Positions 1 through 6,870 of a DNA stretch of 64,000 nt are shown one piece after another. The DNA is taken from the NCBI GenBank assembly GCA_900315705.1, contig ONAB01000004.1, forward strand, positions 1 to 64,000, in the 5' to 3' direction. The position numbers were made by a program, and so were the translations under genes. The DNA is from an uncultured Bacteroidales bacterium. GTDB lineage: Bacteria > Bacteroidota > Bacteroidia > Bacteroidales > WCHB1-69. The stretch's first letter is position 1. Every line of letters begins with the position of its first letter. Below the pieces are notes generated by a model that had not been told where the DNA came from, did not search any database, and saw only the letters and a program-made list of their open reading frames with translations.

Positions 1-338
1 ACGAGAGAGTAACCACGCTTGGAAGGGATGTCGGCGGCGAACCACCGCTCCGGCTGGATGACCACCTGCATCTCGTCCTGCTCGGAAAGACGGTGGACGG
101 TCAGCGTGCCGACAGGATCAATGACATAGATATTAAGCGGTTCGCCCGCGTGGAAATACCAGATTTCCACCATATTGTGCAGACGATGGAATGCCGACAT
201 ATCATTGGAAGTCAGCATATAATAGATGGTGGAGACGGATTTGTCTCCCGTCTCGTCGTTGCCGAACAGCTGGCGGTAATAGCCTCCTTCCGGATGTGGC
301 TCGAGCCCCAGTTTTTGGATGTATTCCGATGCTTCCAT
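1..338 (-). CDS. Cupin_5 (DUF985) family protein, 3' end cut by the window
   Basis: The reverse strand is open from an ATG at 338 to the left edge of the window, so at least 112 codons are present and the C-terminus is missing. The translation starts MEASEYIQKLGLEPHPEGGY and continues through FHRLHNMVEIWYFHAGEPL to QPERWFAADIPS. The LxxHPEGGYYR opening and the H..(x)EIWYFH..G stretch are typical of the DUF985 cupins, small beta-barrel proteins that are probably sugar- or nucleotide-related but have no settled reaction. It is the last visible gene of a leftward run that includes galK and the DUF1294 gene, 30 bases after the latter, so co-transcription is likely. Family assignment is by motif recall only. 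Confidence 0.8.
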   Translation of the reverse strand, partial: MEASEYIQKLGLEPHPEGGYYRQLFGNDETGDKSVSTIYYMLTSNDMSAFHRLHNMVEIWYFHAGEPLNIYVIDPVGTLTVHRLSEQDEMQVVIQPERWFAADIPSKRGYSL

Positions 339-368
339 ATTTTTGTGGATTTATTTCTTTTTGCAGCT

Positions 369-701
369 CTACCCTATCGCTTCTATAATTTTCGGTTTGA
401 CTGTTTCAACCACTTGTTCAGTCTTGCACGACACCAGAATCAGAATGGCAATTTGTATGGCCAGTATCAATGGAATCCCATACCTGAACTTCTTGTGCTG
501 GGTCTTGTGGCGCCATACCATCATCCCCAACCAAGCCCCGATGCTGCCGCCAGCGACCGCAAGTCCCAACAAGACCGACTCCGGGATGCGCCATTTCGAC
601 CGCTTCGCCTTGAACTTGTCAATGCCGTACAAGAGGAAGGTGACCACGTTGATGGCGACGAGGTAAAGGATGACAATACGAAGGATGGAAGGATTGCTCA
701 T
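369..701 (-). CDS. DUF1294 family small membrane protein
   Basis: The 110-residue product has two or three membrane segments: about residues 8-25, an internal one around GLAVAGGSIGAWLGMMVWRH, and IPLILAIQIAILILVS near residue 85. The sequence YGIDKFKAKRSKWRIPE, followed by a Gly-rich helix and an RHKTQHKKF loop, is the DUF1294 signature. Function is unknown; in other proteins the domain is sometimes fused to cold-shock domains. The gene starts 21 bases after galK ends and is probably read with it. The length is normal for the family and nothing appears broken. Confidence 0.85.
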   Translation of the reverse strand: MSNPSILRIVILYLVAINVVTFLLYGIDKFKAKRSKWRIPESVLLGLAVAGGSIGAWLGMMVWRHKTQHKKFRYGIPLILAIQIAILILVSCKTEQVVETVKPKIIEAIG

Positions 702-722
702 CGTAGTTCAGATAACATTTAT

Positions 723-1766
723 TCAACATTCCTTCGCACCATCACCAATCTCAGCCACATAGAAATCAGCACGCAAGCCGAATTTTTCCTTGTATGCCTT
801 GCCGAGGGTCTCGACAAACGCTTCCACCCGTTCTTCTGCAATCAGCGTGACGGTGCAGCCGCCGAAGCCCGCGCCGGTCATCCGGCTGCCAAGCACGCCG
901 GGAAATTGCTGCGCCTGTTCGGCTAAGAAGTCAAGTTCGGGACAGGTGACCTCGTAGTCGTCGCGCAGGGTGGCGTGCGAGGCGTTCATCAGCTGGCCGA
1001 AGCGGACCATATCGCCAGCCTTGAGTGCGGTGATGGCCTCGCGCACATTCTCGTTCTCGCGCACCGCGTGCCGCGCCCGCTTCAACACGTTGCCCGTAAG
1101 ATATTGAGCAACTGTATCAAACTGTTCCATCGTGAGCTGGCAGAGACAATCCACAGGAATATGCTGATGGATGATTTCCAACGCCTGCTGGCACTCTCTG
1201 CGTCGCTGGTTGTACTCTGAATCCACCAACCCGCGTTTCTTGTTGGTGTTGGCAATGACGAACTTCAGCCCGCACATCTCCAACGGCACGTGTTCATACT
1301 CCAACGTATTGCAGTCCAACGCGATGGCGCAGTCTTTTTTGTCAAATCCTGAAGCGAACTGATCCATAATGCCGCAGTTCATCCCCACGAAGTCGTTCTC
1401 CGCGTGCTGGGCCATCTTCACGAGTTCCAACATTGTGAACGGATTGCCGTTCAGGGCATTGAGGGCCACAGCGGTCACCATCTCGATGGAGGCCGACGAA
1501 GAGAGCGCCGCCCCGATGGGCAGGTTGCCCCGGTAGTGGAAATCGTAACCTTCAACATTCCAACCCCGGTCCGCAAATTCTTTGAGCACCCCCAAGGGAT
1601 AGTCCACCCAGGCGTGCTGGCGCTCAGCCAATTGTTCGCCTCTCAGCGTAAAACTCCGAGGCTCGCTGTCTGAATAGTCGGTGTGGTCGCCGATAAGGTT
1701 CACACGCCCGGGGGCAAAGAAAACGAGAGGCCGAATCGACCTCTCGCTATAAAAGTCTTCTTTCAT
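723..1766 (-). CDS. galK: Galactokinase with an internal in-frame deletion
   Basis: This GHMP-family kinase would phosphorylate galactose at C1 in the Leloir pathway. The ATP-binding loop (GAALSSSASIE, about residue 86), the central NCGIMDQFASG with the catalytic Asp, and the C-terminal GSRMTGAGFGGC are all intact. The N-terminal sugar-binding signature reads PGRVNLIGDHTDYSD. The usual Glu of GEH is Asp, and the NGGFVLP-like strand and the hairpin that normally follow are absent: 21 residues separate TDY from the next conserved Trp, against about 53 in E. coli GalK. The total length is 347 residues against about 380-390. The reading frame is preserved, so this is not a sequencing frameshift. 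The start codon overlaps the stop of the upstream lipoprotein gene (TAATG), which implies translational coupling. The enzyme may be impaired or altered. Confidence 0.88.
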   Translation of the reverse strand: MKEDFYSERSIRPLVFFAPGRVNLIGDHTDYSDSEPRSFTLRGEQLAERQHAWVDYPLGVLKEFADRGWNVEGYDFHYRGNLPIGAALSSSASIEMVTAVALNALNGNPFTMLELVKMAQHAENDFVGMNCGIMDQFASGFDKKDCAIALDCNTLEYEHVPLEMCGLKFVIANTNKKRGLVDSEYNQRRRECQQALEIIHQHIPVDCLCQLTMEQFDTVAQYLTGNVLKRARHAVRENENVREAITALKAGDMVRFGQLMNASHATLRDDYEVTCPELDFLAEQAQQFPGVLGSRMTGAGFGGCTVTLIAEERVEAFVETLGKAYKEKFGLRADFYVAEIGDGAKEC

Positions 1767-2650
1767 TATAAATACATATAGGAGACAGTGTGCACAACTT
1801 CCAATCCGGTGGAAGCGGTGGTCAACCAGGATTTCTTCACCGGATAGTTGTTATCATACTCGTATTCGTACTTGAAATGCTCTTCCAAATTGGTAAGTGT
1901 GAGATGGATAATGGAGTGGGATTCCAAAACGTTGTTGGCGGAATAGAGTTCCTCGAAACCGTTCAGGGAGCCGTTGCCGGTGCTGAAAAGACCTCTGAGC
2001 GGATTGATGCCATCGTCGTATGCCCAGTCGTAATTGCCCGCCACAACGCCATTCCGGATTTCTTCCATACTGGAGACGTTCTTGCCGTCCCAAGCGAGTC
2101 TGTAGATGATAGAGACCTTCTCGTCGGAGGGCTTGATGGCTTCGGCAATCTCCTGAGGCAAAACGAATTGCAGAGGATTGATGCCCGCATAATCAAGGGC
2201 CTTTGAAGAATAGCCTTGAACGGTGATTTCCACCACATTTTTGCCGTCTTTCCTGAAACTGTACTCAGTCACAGCATCTTTGTCATTGGAGTAACGAGTG
2301 ATTTTCATCAGGTCTTTGCCATCATAGGTAAACTTGAAATCGTCGATATCGTCACCGGTCACGCAATGCAATGACGTCACACGCTTCTTGTTGTCGTACT
2401 GCGGCACCACCGCACCATACACATCCCCGTCACCATCGCGGAGGGTGATTTTGCTGAGCAGTTTGCCCGACCATTCAAAGTCCTGGTACCCGGTCACAGC
2501 GGTAGTGGTGACACCCCAGAGTGTACTGGCCGTGGAGGTCGTAATACGGGAGATTTTTTTCTTGGGAAGATATTGTCCCTCCTTTTCGCAAGAGACGAAC
2601 AAAAATGCACAGAGCGTCACAAGGACAACGGATTTGATTAAATTCTTCAT
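1766..2650 (-). CDS. Exported lipoprotein of unknown function
   Basis: The 294-residue product begins with a lysine-containing n-region, a hydrophobic stretch and the lipobox FVSC, with Cys at about residue 21, so it should be a lipoprotein. The mature part is beta-rich and has repeated K(I/L)xxITLRDGDGD- and FTYDGKDLMKITRYSND-like stretches, reminiscent of the DUF4595/YD-type lipoproteins of Bacteroidales. I do not recognise a specific family. A TACTTTTGC promoter element lies at 2695-2703 reading leftward, so this gene and galK can be transcribed without galM. The stop overlaps the galK start. Confidence 0.75.
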   Translation of the reverse strand: MKNLIKSVVLVTLCAFLFVSCEKEGQYLPKKKISRITTSTASTLWGVTTTAVTGYQDFEWSGKLLSKITLRDGDGDVYGAVVPQYDNKKRVTSLHCVTGDDIDDFKFTYDGKDLMKITRYSNDKDAVTEYSFRKDGKNVVEITVQGYSSKALDYAGINPLQFVLPQEIAEAIKPSDEKVSIIYRLAWDGKNVSSMEEIRNGVVAGNYDWAYDDGINPLRGLFSTGNGSLNGFEELYSANNVLESHSIIHLTLTNLEEHFKYEYEYDNNYPVKKSWLTTASTGLEVVHTVSYMYL

Positions 2651-2694
2651 AATTAATAAGTTTTAATGATAATGATCTTTAGATAATGGAGTTT

Positions 2695-2703
2695 GCAAAA
2701 GTA
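2695..2703 (-). promoter_or_regulatory. -7 promoter element for the lipoprotein-galK unit
   Basis: On the reverse strand the bases read TACTTTTGC, a match to the Bacteroidetes TAnnTTTG element, about 45 bases ahead of the lipoprotein start at 2650. It lies between the galM stop and that start. Confidence 0.6.
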
Positions 2704-2711
2704 ATAAAAAA

Positions 2712-3764
2712 TCACATAAATCTAAAGGATGTCTTGCTGCAGTAAACTTCGCCTTGACGAAGTGTGGCATTCGATTCCGGCCAGTGCTGGTTCGGCGAAT
2801 CGGGATACTTTTGCGTTTCGAGGCAGACGGCGGCACGCTGGCAGTACACCACCCCACCCTTTCCTGTGACTGTGCCGTCGAGGAAGTTGCCGGTATAGAC
2901 CTGCATTCCCGGTTCGGTGGTATAGACTTCCATTGTGATGCCCGTGAGCGGGCTCTCCAAGCGGGCACAAGGACGGGCATTGTCGCCTTTCGTGTTCAGC
3001 ACCCAGTTGTGGTCGTAGCCGCGCCCGATGCGCAGCTGCTCGAAGTCGGCGGCGATGTCGCGGCCAATCGGCTTGAGCTGCCGGAAGTCCATCGGCGTGC
3101 CCTCAACGGATGCCAACTCGCCAGTGGGGATAAATGTCTCGCCAATCGGGGTGTAGCGGTCGGCGTCGATGGTCAGCAGATGGTTGAGGATGTCAGTGGA
3201 GGCGTCGCCATTGAGGTTGAAGTAGCTGTGGTTCGTCAGGTTGATGACCGTTGGTTCGTCCGTAACCGCCTCGTACTGAATATCCAGCGCATTGTCGTCC
3301 GTCAGCGTGTAGGTGACGCGGGCGCACACATTGCCCGGGAACCCGTTGTCGCCGTCCTCGCTGACCAAACTCAGTACCAGCCGGTTGTCGCCCACTTCCT
3401 CAACATTGAAGATGCGGTACTGCCAGCCGTCCGGACCGCCGTGCAGACAGTTCTTGCCATCGTTCTGCGGCAGCTGGTACGTTTTCCCGTCAATCGTTAT
3501 CTGACCGTTATTCAGCCGGTTGGCGTACCGTCCGATGACCGCTCCGAAGTCGGAACGGTGTTTTTCGGGGAGGTGATCTCCCACGTTTTCGAACCCGAGC
3601 ACCACATCGCGCGGGATGCCGTTTTTGTCGGGCACGAACAGCGACACGATGCGCCCGCCGAAGTTGGTGATGGTCGCGCGGAGGCCGCGGGCGTTTTCCA
3701 GCGTGAAAAGGTTGATGGTGCGGCCGTCAAACTCGTTTTTGTCTGAATCGGGGTTTGTTGGCAT
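2712..3764 (-). CDS. galM: Aldose 1-epimerase (galactose mutarotase)
   Basis: The enzyme interconverts the alpha and beta anomers of galactose ahead of galactokinase. The 350-residue protein has the expected landmarks: ITNFGGRIVSLFVPD, GAVIGRYANRLNNGQ, CLHGGPDGW with the first catalytic His, VINLTNHSYFNLNG with the second His near residue 176, GYDHNWVLN, and CLETQKYPDSPNQ with the catalytic Glu. No signal peptide is visible, so the enzyme is cytoplasmic. The start at 3764 follows the bases AGGATTATA upstream. The first sixteen codons are nearly repeated at the start of an unrelated gene at 6107. The gene heads the leftward series galM, lipoprotein, galK. Confidence 0.93.
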   Translation of the reverse strand: MPTNPDSDKNEFDGRTINLFTLENARGLRATITNFGGRIVSLFVPDKNGIPRDVVLGFENVGDHLPEKHRSDFGAVIGRYANRLNNGQITIDGKTYQLPQNDGKNCLHGGPDGWQYRIFNVEEVGDNRLVLSLVSEDGDNGFPGNVCARVTYTLTDDNALDIQYEAVTDEPTVINLTNHSYFNLNGDASTDILNHLLTIDADRYTPIGETFIPTGELASVEGTPMDFRQLKPIGRDIAADFEQLRIGRGYDHNWVLNTKGDNARPCARLESPLTGITMEVYTTEPGMQVYTGNFLDGTVTGKGGVVYCQRAAVCLETQKYPDSPNQHWPESNATLRQGEVYCSKTSFRFM

Positions 3765-3771
3765 AGGATTA
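3716..3771 (-). repeat. Duplicated gene-start segment, copy 1 (galM)
   Basis: The galM start region, covering about seven bases of leader and sixteen codons, matches 6061-6114 at roughly 80 percent of positions. Both copies translate to MPTxPxSxxNExDGRT. Confidence 0.7.
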
Positions 3772-3777
3772 TAAATT

Positions 3778-3797
3778 TTATGAATTATACTTCATAA
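3778..3797. repeat. Short inverted repeat upstream of galM
   Basis: TTATGAA at 3778-3784 and TTCATAA at 3791-3797 form a perfect 7-base inverted repeat just upstream of galM. It could be an operator or a leader hairpin; no regulator can be named. Confidence 0.35.
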
Positions 3798-3912
3798 AAA
3801 TAGATTCAACATGATGTTTGTTATGTATAGTTTATAAATCATTTCATCTCGTTCAGGAGTAATTCTCCAGAATCTTAGTAAAAAAGATTCATTGTCTAAA
3901 ACAATATACTAA

Positions 3913-4758
3913 CTATTCTATCCACAGTTCATACTGATGGTCGAAAATCCATTTGTCTTTTACTTTCTTAAGCACGACAGTTCCTCCTGAAATACATTGA
4001 CTATAAACCACGACAGCGTAATGAAGCGAACGGTCAAATACAATCTTGTGAATGGTAAAAAAAGGAACAATAGTAGTTGGACCAAACATGTGAGGGCAGT
4101 ATAACCTACCGGCATAATCTCTCAAAAAAAATATTCTCTCTAATTCTTCTTGTAATTTGGCCTCCTCTAAGTCGTAAGGTTCCTTCTCATTGTCAGTTAT
4201 ATTCCATATACTATCTGTTTCCGTCATCTCCCAATCATCAAATGTTTCAATTTCCAACGAAGGAAGCATGAATGTTGTAAGATAATCGTTGACGATAGTT
4301 TTATAACCTTCAGTCAGATAAACTGTTGTAAGTCCTTCGATTTGGTATTTTGGTCGGAAATCTATGGCGGAATCAACAGTAACATATACTGTTTTGTCCA
4401 AATCACCTTTTTGAAAAGCCATTGATTTCTTATTCACATAACCTATTTTATCCAACGTGCTTTGTACGACAAGCACTGGTCCGAGAACCTCAATCCCAAT
4501 CTCCGAGGAAATATCCGGACGTAGCATCGCGGCGAACACCTTGTGCGCCTCCGCGACCCATTTGTCGGGTGCTTCCGCCTCATTATCAGTATATTCCTTC
4601 TGCCAATTGTCGAAGAACTGTTCCAATAGGACGTACGATTTTGTGTCGTAGGCCCGCTCCAACAGATCCCGTTGGCTTTCGGACTGCGCGAGCCCTGCGA
4701 GCGGCGTGCCAGCGAGGAAGAGCAGGCATAGGACCAACAATAACGGCTTGGGTCTCAT
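3913..4758 (-). CDS. Exported protein of unknown function
   Basis: The preferred start is the ATG at 4758. It gives the signal peptide MRPKPLLLVLCLLFLAGTPL with cleavage after GLAQ, and a TATTTTTGC promoter element sits 18-26 bases upstream at 4776-4784. The longer frame from 4809 would run through that promoter and is unlikely. The mature part, about 255 residues, has a helical N-terminal half (LLERAYDTKSYVLLEQFFDNW) and a beta-rich C-terminal half ending in VVLKKVKDKWIFDHQYELWIE. It has no lipobox and no recognisable domain. The 3' end is followed by about 150 AT-rich bases before galM. Confidence 0.75.
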   Translation of the reverse strand: MRPKPLLLVLCLLFLAGTPLAGLAQSESQRDLLERAYDTKSYVLLEQFFDNWQKEYTDNEAEAPDKWVAEAHKVFAAMLRPDISSEIGIEVLGPVLVVQSTLDKIGYVNKKSMAFQKGDLDKTVYVTVDSAIDFRPKYQIEGLTTVYLTEGYKTIVNDYLTTFMLPSLEIETFDDWEMTETDSIWNITDNEKEPYDLEEAKLQEELERIFFLRDYAGRLYCPHMFGPTTIVPFFTIHKIVFDRSLHYAVVVYSQCISGGTVVLKKVKDKWIFDHQYELWIE

Positions 4759-4775
4759 ATCTTTCGGTTTAGGTG

Positions 4776-4784
4776 GCAAAAATA
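4776..4784 (-). promoter_or_regulatory. -7 promoter element that fixes the start at 4758
   Basis: The reverse strand reads TATTTTTGC here, inside what a longer reading frame would treat as coding sequence. This is the main reason for choosing the ATG at 4758. Confidence 0.65.
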
Positions 4785-4924
4785 GCATTTTTTCGGTTTC
4801 GAGTTTCAAGAAGGAAATCTCTTGAAATCTGAGATTTGAGACCGATTGTGTTAAATTACGTTAACGCATCGTAGCATAACGGAAAAAATAGTACTTTCGC
4901 GGTTCGAAATAGGATATAGAAATT

Positions 4925-5200
4925 ATGTGTACTGTAACAATAAATGTAGATGATGCCACTGTGAGGCGTATTAATCCCGACCTCACCACTCGTGAAAGTA
5001 TAGGCCAATGGCTCCAAGACAAAGTGAATCTGCTGATTTCGGAACTTGCCGCCACGCCTATCATATCCCCCAATGCACATACCGCCGAGGAGATGCAGGT
5101 CATTCTGCTTGACCGCATCCGTAGGGCTGAAGCTGGTGAAGAGTCTGTGGTCTCTCATCAGGAAGTTTCTGATTCAATCCGTTCGAAGTATGGTTTTTGA
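4925..5200 (+). CDS. Antitoxin of a ParD/ParE-like type II pair
   Basis: The 91-residue protein opens with MCTVTINVDDATV, a beta strand typical of ribbon-helix-helix antitoxins, followed by two helices (TRESIGQWLQDKVNLLISEL). The C-terminal tail is charged and should wrap the toxin. Its last 11 bases overlap the toxin start at 5190, the usual coupled arrangement. A TACTTTCGC sequence about 40 bases upstream, a one-base variant of the TAnnTTTG element, could be the promoter and would be autoregulated. The exact antitoxin subfamily is uncertain. Confidence 0.75.
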   Translation: MCTVTINVDDATVRRINPDLTTRESIGQWLQDKVNLLISELAATPIISPNAHTAEEMQVILLDRIRRAEAGEESVVSHQEVSDSIRSKYGF

Positions 5201-5513
5201 AATAGAGTGGTTGCGAGGTGCTCAACGTGAACTTGACGCCGAAATCGAATATGTGCTTGGCAGGTTTGGATTTGGAGCCGCTCGGAAAACCTACAGAAGA
5301 ATAATGGATAATGTCGAACAGCTTGCCTCATTCCCCCATATCGGAGAGCAATATGAAGGTGCAACATACAAAGGTTGTGAAGTTCGAAAGATTGCCATTC
5401 GACAAATTACCGTTTTTTATTCTCCTCAGTCCGACAAAGTGACTATTCTTGCCGTTTGGAACAATTACCAAGATCCCAATAGCATCCCATATCGTTTGTC
5501 GGAATTGGAATAG
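5190..5513 (+). CDS. parE: ParE/RelE-superfamily toxin
   Basis: The start at 5190 (MVFEIEWLRGAQRELDAEIEY) was chosen because it overlaps the antitoxin stop and gives a normal 107-residue toxin. The family pattern is clear: an amphipathic helix with AQRELDAEIEYVLGRFG, then LASFPHIGEQYEG, then a beta sheet with VRKIAIRQITVFYSPQSDKV and the closing ILAVWNNYQDP. ParE toxins poison DNA gyrase and RelE toxins cleave mRNA. The WNNYQDP ending is closer to Bacteroidetes plasmid-stabilisation ParE proteins, but the target cannot be read from sequence. Confidence 0.85.
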   Translation: MVFEIEWLRGAQRELDAEIEYVLGRFGFGAARKTYRRIMDNVEQLASFPHIGEQYEGATYKGCEVRKIAIRQITVFYSPQSDKVTILAVWNNYQDPNSIPYRLSELE

Positions 5514-5528
5514 ACCTATCGCCTATTA

Positions 5529-6107
5529 TTATTTTCCGAAGTTCTTCACGCACAGCTCCTTGATGCGCTCTACAACAAACTCCTGTTGGTCTTCGTTGAG
5601 CAACAGTCCGAACCGCACCTTTTTGGTCTTGTCTTTCGCGTTTTTATAGGTCAGACAGAGCGTTTCGTCCCCATCTCGCCCTTTAAATTTGTACCACGGA
5701 TAAGAATATGCTTTCACTTCCAGGATGCAGTCCCATAGAATCCGCCACTCCCCGCTGAACAGACTCTTATGCTGGATGAGCAAGTCCTCGTCCGAATAGG
5801 TGACAAGTTCCTCGCCTTTTATCTGCCAAATCAGCATATCCAAAACCATTAGCGTGTAAGCGATGGGAACACCGCAGATGATGAACGCCTGGAAAAAACC
5901 GTTCATAAACGGCCAAAATCCCTCCAAGCCTCGCCAACCGATTTTAATAATCTCGGAAATCACAACATAAAACGCCGTGAAGCAGAAAAACAGCCCAATC
6001 AGGGTTGTACCACCGAACACCAGTATATTATCCGGCTCCGGGCGGCTGCGCAGCAGTAGAGTGCGGCCGTCAAGCTCGTTCGGGGCTGATTTGGGGGTTG
6101 TTGGCAT
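5529..6107 (-). CDS. Two-TM membrane protein with PH-like C-terminal domain
   Basis: The 192-residue product has two hydrophobic segments (about residues 28-52 and 68-92) and a soluble C-terminal half (about 100-190) with a beta-sandwich then helix pattern like YdbS/PH-type domains: SDEDLLIQHKSLFSGEWRILWD, and an ending EFVVERIKELCVKNF. It is a paralogue of the next gene upstream (6276-6812), with the same order of segments and a matching tail. Its first sixteen codons, MPTTPKSAPNELDGRT, are not shared with that paralogue. They match the galM start instead, so the present start region seems to have been captured. Function is unknown. Confidence 0.75.
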   Translation of the reverse strand: MPTTPKSAPNELDGRTLLLRSRPEPDNILVFGGTTLIGLFFCFTAFYVVISEIIKIGWRGLEGFWPFMNGFFQAFIICGVPIAYTLMVLDMLIWQIKGEELVTYSDEDLLIQHKSLFSGEWRILWDCILEVKAYSYPWYKFKGRDGDETLCLTYKNAKDKTKKVRFGLLLNEDQQEFVVERIKELCVKNFGK

Positions 6108-6114
6108 AGGATTA
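6061..6114 (-). repeat. Duplicated gene-start segment, copy 2
   Basis: This is the partner of 3716-3771. Both segments sit at the very 5' end of minus-strand genes, include the start codon and the bases AGGATTA just upstream, and then diverge in both directions. Confidence 0.7.
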
Positions 6115-6159
6115 GATTACTATTGGGATGGCAAAGATAGTCTTTTTTCGGAATCGTAG

Positions 6160-6265
6160 CGTGTCTCCGACACGCAGGCTCCCGCGTGCGCACGTTCTCC
6201 CCCACACTGCGCTCCACTTCGTTACGCTGATGTGGGGTTACTAAGATATCGTGCCTCCGGCACGG
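6160..6265. repeat. Interspersed hairpin-rich repeat, copy 1
   Basis: The segment holds CGTGTCTCCGACACG and CGTGCCTCCGGCACG mini-hairpins around a CCCCACA...TGTGGGG stem and the bases GGGGTTACTA. A related block with CACACTGCGCTCC, GGGGTTACTA and a terminal hairpin recurs at 25119-25255. Such elements probably act in the RNA or as short mobile repeats; no ORF fits. Confidence 0.5.
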
Positions 6266-6275
6266 GGACTCTTTT

Positions 6276-6812
6276 TTACGCAATACTCTCCAACAGCAAC
6301 TCACGGATATCCTCCACCAAATTCTCCTGTTGTTTTTGGCTGAGATGATAGCCGAAATAGACTTTGCGGATTTTATTATTGCCGGTTTTATATGACACTA
6401 TCACGCACGGGTCGCGGGTTGGGAGAGCCGCGTAGATCAGTGGTTCGTCATACGGGACAACGTCCATTATGCTGTTTAACGGTATGACATATTCCCTTGT
6501 GAAAGGGACTTTCTGACGGATGCGGAGTTGCTTTTCCGTGCAACTCACCTTCTCCTCCCCCATCAACTCCCAAAGAATGCGGTATATCAGGTTGAAAATC
6601 AGATAGCCGGGCACTGCGAGAAAAACAAACATCACAAGAGTATCTTCCCACCGATACCAACTGGTGTCCAATATAAAGGTGGAAAATGGGATGAAAAACA
6701 GCAGGAGAATACCCAAAGCGATACCCCAAGGGATGATGCCTCCCTTGTCCGGCTTATTGTAAAACAGGACATCCTCATCGTCTGCATAATCTGTTTTTCT
6801 CTGCATATTCAA
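6276..6812 (-). CDS. Two-TM membrane protein with PH-like domain (paralogue of 5529-6107)
   Basis: The 178-residue protein has an acidic start (DYADDEDVLFYNKPDKG), two membrane segments (about residues 25-48 and 58-80) and a soluble domain beginning SCTEKQLRIRQKVPFTREY and ending QKQQENLVEDIRELLLESIA. The same layout occurs in the neighbouring gene, where the tail reads DQQEFVVERIKELCVKNF, so the pair arose by tandem duplication. About 170 bases containing an interspersed repeat separate them. The topology suggests a membrane sensor or scaffold, but no function can be assigned. Confidence 0.75.
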   Translation of the reverse strand: MNMQRKTDYADDEDVLFYNKPDKGGIIPWGIALGILLLFFIPFSTFILDTSWYRWEDTLVMFVFLAVPGYLIFNLIYRILWELMGEEKVSCTEKQLRIRQKVPFTREYVIPLNSIMDVVPYDEPLIYAALPTRDPCVIVSYKTGNNKIRKVYFGYHLSQKQQENLVEDIRELLLESIA

Positions 6813-6840
6813 CCGATTTCACCAATTCTACCAAGCTCTT

Positions 6841-6854
6841 GCCCCTACCGGGGC
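6841..6854. repeat. Small GC hairpin 3' of the GH97 gene
   Basis: GCCCC, a TACC loop and GGGGC form a perfect hairpin 17 bases beyond the GH97 stop. No T-run follows in the leftward direction, so it is not a standard terminator, though it may protect the mRNA end. Confidence 0.4.
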
Positions 6855-6870
6855 TGCTCGATGTAAACCA

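Noticed and set aside
2754..3746. A 330-codon plus-strand frame across galM
   Set aside because: It is the mirror of galM, whose catalytic motifs are complete; the plus-strand translation has no recognisable features.
4759..4809. A longer N-terminus for the exported protein starting at 4809
   Set aside because: The extension contains a TATTTTTGC promoter element and precedes a complete signal peptide, so the start at 4758 is far more likely.
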